Assembly: GCF_014193695.1 (NCBI RefSeq)
Contig: NZ_JACHZR010000003.1
Span: 248,001 to 312,000, forward strand
From: Rhizobium sp. BK316
GTDB taxonomy: Bacteria; Pseudomonadota; Alphaproteobacteria; Rhizobiales; Rhizobiaceae
Direction: 5' to 3'
DNA: 64,000 nucleotides
Position numbers and translations under genes: made by a program. Every line of letters starts with the position of its first letter. The first letter of the stretch is position 1. The notes beneath the pieces were generated by a model, which made no database searches, was not told the origin of the DNA, and saw nothing but the letters and a program-made list of their open reading frames with translations. Below, one piece after another: positions 60,297 through 64,000 of this stretch.

Positions 60297-61763
60297 TCAC
60301 GCCACCTCCTCGAACCGCTTCAGTTCGGCGGGCGCACCGACCGTTTCGAGGTAAAACCGCGTCAGCAGGTTCTTGGCCGTCAGCTGGCGGTATTCGGACG
60401 TGGCGCGCCAGTCCGTCAGCGGCTGGAAATCGGCATCGAAGGCGAGGCGGGCGGCCTCGACGGTCGCCTCGCTCCAGGGTTTGCCGATCAGTTCGGCCTC
60501 GACGCTGCGGGCGCGCTTCGGCGTTGCGGCCATGCCGCCGAAAGCGATGCGGATGTCGGTAACGTGCTCCGTCTCATCCAGCACCAGATGGAAGGCACCG
60601 AGGACGGCGGTGATATCCTCGTCGCGGCGCTTGCTGATCTTGTAGACGGCAAATTTCGCGTCGGCGGCCGGATAGGGCACGAACAAGCTTTCGACGAATT
60701 CGTCGCGCCTGCGGTCCTGCCTTCCATAGGCGATGAAATAATCTTCGAGCAGCAGCGTGCGCGTGCCCGCAGTCGAGCGCAACGTCAGCTGTGCGCCGAG
60801 TGCGATCAGCGGCGGCGGGCTGTCGCCGATCGGTGAGCCGTTGGCGATATTGCCGCCGATCGTGCCCATATTGCGGACCTGCTCGCCGCCGATGCGGGTG
60901 ATGAGGCGGGCAACGGTCGGAATTTTCCGGGCAATGGTTTCCAAGGCGCGGGTATAGGTGACGCCGGCGCCGATGGTGATGCCGGTCTCGCCTGCGGTGA
61001 TCGACTGAAGCTCCGTCAGGTGATTGATGAAGACCACGGGATTCAGTTGCCGCATCTGTTTCGTCACCCAGAGGCCGACATCGGTCGAGCCGGCAACGAC
61101 CGTCGCTGCGGGTTCTGCGGCCAGGATCTTCGCCAGTGCCTCCAGGGAGCGCGGCACGATCAGACGGCCTTCTTCCGACGTGACCGTCAGCGTTTCCGAT
61201 GCCTGCATGGCCCAGAGGCGGGCGATGATTTCGGCGCGGGTCTTTTCCAAGGGATCGAAGAGCGTGCTCGGGCGCTGCAGGCTCACCTGTTCGGCTGCCT
61301 TGACGATGGGCTCGTAGCCAGTGCAGCGACAGAGATTGCCCTGGAGCGCCTTTTCGATCTCGGCGCGGTCGGGTTTCTCGTTGGAGAGCCAGAGGCCGTA
61401 GAGGGACATGACGAAGCCGGGTGTGCAGAAGCCGCACTGCGAACCGTGGCAATCGACCATGGCCTGCTGCACCGGATGCAGCGTGCCGTCTTTCGCCGCC
61501 AGATGCTCGATCGTGACCACGTGAGTGCCCTGAAGGGAGCCGATGAAACGGATACAGGAATTGACGGATTCGTAGAAAAGCTTGCCGTCAATCAACCGGC
61601 CGACCAGCACGGTGCAGGCGCCGCAATCACCCTCGGCGCAGCCTTCCTTCGTGCCTGTCAGTCGCCGCCTCAGCCGGAGAAAATCAAGAAGAGTCTCGGT
61701 CGGCCGGACGTTCTCCAAGGAAACGTCCTCGCCATTGAGGATGAAGCGGATGCTGTCGTTCAT
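60297..61763 (-). CDS. xdhA: Xanthine dehydrogenase small subunit (2Fe-2S and FAD)
   Basis: A 488-aa subunit. The N-terminal plant-type ferredoxin cluster lies in CAEGDCGACTVLVG near 42-55. The second [2Fe-2S] domain is in HGSQCGFCTPGFVMSLYGLW near 106-125 and LQGNLCRCTGYEPIVKA near 141-157. The FAD domain follows with VVAGSTDVGLWVTKQMRQLN and GEQVRNMGTIGGNIANGSPI near 290-310. It moves electrons from XdhB to NAD+. It starts 27 bp after bdhA and likely shares its transcript. Confidence 0.95.
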   Translation of the reverse strand: MNDSIRFILNGEDVSLENVRPTETLLDFLRLRRRLTGTKEGCAEGDCGACTVLVGRLIDGKLFYESVNSCIRFIGSLQGTHVVTIEHLAAKDGTLHPVQQAMVDCHGSQCGFCTPGFVMSLYGLWLSNEKPDRAEIEKALQGNLCRCTGYEPIVKAAEQVSLQRPSTLFDPLEKTRAEIIARLWAMQASETLTVTSEEGRLIVPRSLEALAKILAAEPAATVVAGSTDVGLWVTKQMRQLNPVVFINHLTELQSITAGETGITIGAGVTYTRALETIARKIPTVARLITRIGGEQVRNMGTIGGNIANGSPIGDSPPPLIALGAQLTLRSTAGTRTLLLEDYFIAYGRQDRRRDEFVESLFVPYPAADAKFAVYKISKRRDEDITAVLGAFHLVLDETEHVTDIRIAFGGMAATPKRARSVEAELIGKPWSEATVEAARLAFDADFQPLTDWRATSEYRQLTAKNLLTRFYLETVGAPAELKRFEEVA

Positions 61764-61790
61764 GATGTTCCCGGTTGTTTTTCCAAATGG

Positions 61791-62567
61791 TTATGCCGCC
61801 GTCCAGCCCCCGTCAATCGAGATATGCGTGCCGGTTACCTGTCGGGCTTCCTCGCTTGCGAGGTAGAGGGCGAGCGCGCCGATCTCCTCGGCCTTGACGA
61901 ATTCATGCGTTGGCTGCGCCTTGAGGATGACTTCGGTCTTGACCTGTTCCTCGGTCATGCCGCGCGCCTTGGCGGTATCCGGGATCTGCTTTTCGACCAG
62001 CGGGGTCAGCACGTAGCCGGGGCAGATGGCGTTTACCGTCACGCCGAATTCGGCAAGCTCGAGCGCTGCCGTCTTCGTCAAGCCTAATATACCATGTTTT
62101 GCCGCTACATAGGCAGATTTGAAGGGTGAGGCGACCAAGGCATGTGCCGAAGCGATGTTGATGATGCGGCCATGCTTTTTCGCCTTCATCAGCGGGATCG
62201 CGGCGCGCATCGTATGGAAGGAGCTGGACAGATTGATGGCGATGATCTGATCCCACTTCTCGATCGGGAAATCCTCGATTTTCTCGACATGCTGGACGCC
62301 GGCATTGTTGACGAGAACATCGACCGTTCCGAAGGTCCTGCCGGCGGTCTCGATCAGGTCGGCGATGTCAGAGGGTTTCGTCATATCGGCCGGATGATAG
62401 AGTGCCTTTGCCTTCGACGATGATTCAAGGCGCTCGACTATATCATTGATTTCCTCATTCTTTCCGAAACCGTTGATGACGAGGTTGTCGCCCCTGGCAG
62501 CGAAGGCGGTGGCGATCGCGAGCCCGATGCCGCTGGTGGAGCCGGTCACGACGACTGTTCTGCTCAT
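61791..62567 (-). CDS. bdhA: D-3-hydroxybutyrate dehydrogenase
   Basis: A 258-aa short-chain dehydrogenase that interconverts 3-hydroxybutyrate and acetoacetate with NAD+, used when polyhydroxybutyrate is mobilised. Visible are the cofactor motif VVVTGSTSGIGLAIATAF at 5-22, the structural NNAGVQHVEKIEDFPIEKW near 88-106, and the active site with Ser, YVAAKHGILGLTKTAALELA (Y-x-x-x-K) near 150-170. The C-terminal HISIDGGWTAA is typical of this enzyme. ATG 62567 has GGAAGGAAG ahead. It heads the xdh operon, with only 27 bp to xdhA. Confidence 0.92.
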   Translation of the reverse strand: MSRTVVVTGSTSGIGLAIATAFAARGDNLVINGFGKNEEINDIVERLESSSKAKALYHPADMTKPSDIADLIETAGRTFGTVDVLVNNAGVQHVEKIEDFPIEKWDQIIAINLSSSFHTMRAAIPLMKAKKHGRIINIASAHALVASPFKSAYVAAKHGILGLTKTAALELAEFGVTVNAICPGYVLTPLVEKQIPDTAKARGMTEEQVKTEVILKAQPTHEFVKAEEIGALALYLASEEARQVTGTHISIDGGWTAA

Positions 62568-62748
62568 GCTTCTTCCTTCCTGACTATGAGATGCTGCATT
62601 GCAACGTTGAAGCGAGGTTATGCCCAAAGGCGGCGGGCTGGCAATCGGGAAGTGGCTGAGGGACAAGAGCACTGCTTACGCCCTTCCAAGCCAGGCGGAC
62701 CTGCCCTATTGATTTGCTACGACAACAGCATGCAGCGGGAGGAATCGC

Positions 62749-64000
62749 ATGGGTGGATATGTTCTGGCGGTCGATCAGGGAACGACCTCGACGCGGGCGA
62801 TCGTCTTCGACGGCGATATGAAGATCGCCGGCATGGGCCAGAAGGAATTCACGCAGATCTATCCGCGATCCGGTTGGGTGGAGCACGATCCCGAGGAAAT
62901 CTGGGATTCGGTCGTTTCAACCGTCCATATGGCACTGCGCGAAGCCAAGGTGACGGCCAAGGATATTGCCGCACTCGGCATCACCAATCAGCGTGAGACC
63001 GTCGTCGTCTGGGAGCGTGAAACCGGCAAGCCGATCCAGAATGCGATCGTCTGGCAGGACCGGCGCACCGCAAGCTATTGCGACAATCTCAAGCGGCAGG
63101 ATCTCGAGCGCACCTTCACGAAGAAAACAGGCCTCATCCTCGATCCCTATTTCTCCGGAACGAAGCTTTCCTGGATGCTCGCCAATGTGAAGGGTGCGCG
63201 CGCAAGGGCAGCGCGCGGCGACCTCTGCTTCGGCACGATTGATACGTTCCTCATCTGGCGGCTGACGGGTGGCAAGAGTTTCGTGACCGATGCGACCAAT
63301 GCATCGCGCACGCTGATGTTCAACATCGCGACCAATGAGTGGGACGAGGATCTGCTCGACATCCTGCGCGTGCCGGCCGCGATGCTGCCCGAAGTCAAGG
63401 ATTGCGCCGACGATTTCGGCACGGTCGATCTGGAGATTTTCGGCGCGGCCATTCCAATCCTCGGCGTTGCCGGCGACCAGCAGGCGGCAACGATCGGCCA
63501 GGCCTGCTTTGAGCCGGGCATGCTGAAATCGACTTACGGCACCGGCTGTTTCGCGCTCCTGAATACCGGAAGCGACATGGTGCGATCGAAGAACCGGCTG
63601 CTGACGACGATCGCCTATCGCCTTGACGGTGAGACGACCTATGCGCTGGAGGGCTCGATCTTCATTGCGGGGGCGGCGGTGCAGTGGCTGCGCGATGGCC
63701 TCGGCATCATCGACAGGGCATCCGATAGCAACGACTTGGCGGAGAAAGCCGATCCCACGCAGGAGGTCTATCTCGTGCCAGCCTTTACCGGCCTCGGTGC
63801 GCCACACTGGGATGCCAAGGCACGCGGCGCGATCTACGGCTTGACCCGCAATAGCGGCCCCGCCGAGCTTTCCCGTGCGGCACTGGAGGCCGTCTGCTAC
63901 CAGACGCGCGACCTGCTGGAGGCCATGCGGAAGGATTGGAAGAACGGCACCGACGATACGGTGCTGCGCGTCGACGGTGGCATGGTTGCCTCCGACTGGA
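62749..64000 (+). CDS. glpK: Glycerol kinase, 3' end beyond the window
   Basis: The first 417 codons of a FGGY-family kinase that makes sn-glycerol 3-phosphate. Family signatures are the N-terminal [40 protein letters not shown] with the glycerol-binding Arg-Glu pair, [26 protein letters not shown], and [20 protein letters not shown] then [17 protein letters not shown] 62749 has GGGAGGAA ahead. The frame is open at the window end, so the last 80 or so residues are missing. It is divergent from bdhA; no glpF or glpD is visible. Confidence 0.95.
   Translation, partial: MGGYVLAVDQGTTSTRAIVFDGDMKIAGMGQKEFTQIYPRSGWVEHDPEEIWDSVVSTVHMALREAKVTAKDIAALGITNQRETVVVWERETGKPIQNAIVWQDRRTASYCDNLKRQDLERTFTKKTGLILDPYFSGTKLSWMLANVKGARARAARGDLCFGTIDTFLIWRLTGGKSFVTDATNASRTLMFNIATNEWDEDLLDILRVPAAMLPEVKDCADDFGTVDLEIFGAAIPILGVAGDQQAATIGQACFEPGMLKSTYGTGCFALLNTGSDMVRSKNRLLTTIAYRLDGETTYALEGSIFIAGAAVQWLRDGLGIIDRASDSNDLAEKADPTQEVYLVPAFTGLGAPHWDAKARGAIYGLTRNSGPAELSRAALEAVCYQTRDLLEAMRKDWKNGTDDTVLRVDGGMVASDW

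Overview
The window reads as chromosome of a fast-growing Rhizobium (R. etli / R. leguminosarum group, or a close Rhizobiaceae relative). The evidence is the gbpR-chvE-gguABC cluster, the high GC with strong third-position bias, the ROSE-type leader on a small heat-shock gene, several palindromic intergenic repeats of the kind common in rhizobia, and the purine/ureide and xylose gene sets. No rRNA, CRISPR array, complete IS element or phage integrase is visible; one tRNA gene (tRNA-Arg, CCG) is present.

Layout. 1-2.3 kb: stress and small conserved genes, with an Hsp20 gene behind an RNA-thermometer leader. 2.5-9.7 kb: a patchwork accessory region holding a secreted aspartoacylase-like protein, an orphan VapE-type primase/helicase gene followed by a cluster of ATTACG hexamers, a small gene with an in-frame stop, and a 3.05-kb mini-island inserted at the 3' end of tRNA-Arg. 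The island is bounded by 18-bp direct repeats and carries three leftward unknown or defence-like genes: a two-TM protein resembling DUF6161, a HEPN-motif protein bracketed by 37-bp direct repeats, and an unrecognised 241-aa protein. 9.8-16.8 kb: the D-xylose ABC transporter xylFHG and its ROK regulator, with a tetR-VOC-SnoaL cassette sitting between a 5'-truncated copy of xylG and the intact xylG. 17-20.9 kb: idhA and assorted small genes, including a glycine-rich Hint-domain protein.

21-30.6 kb: gbpR, then chvE-gguA-gguB-gguC, an aldehyde dehydrogenase and an L-arabinonate-type dehydratase in one directional run. This looks like sugar uptake joined to non-phosphorylative pentose (arabinose/galactose type) catabolism ending at 2-oxoglutarate. 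30.7-35 kb: a Phd/VapC toxin-antitoxin pair, the stump of an HD-GYP gene, and a conserved transglutaminase / alpha-E / ATP-grasp operon. 35.3-44.4 kb: rhlE helicase, an AlkD-like repair protein, a large PAS hybrid histidine kinase, and the split MnmC functions (mnmD plus an FAD oxidoreductase).

44.5-62.6 kb: purine and ureide catabolism on both strands: guaD, puuD, xdhA/xdhB/xdhC, uraH, uraD, puuE and allA, covering guanine to allantoate and ureidoglycolate. The step between allantoate and ureidoglycolate has no gene. At that place lies a MNT-HEPN toxin-antitoxin pair, preceded by a 17-codon stub that may be the start of the lost gene. bdhA heads the xdh operon, and the window ends inside glpK. 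All identifications come from reading sequence motifs; no database search was run.
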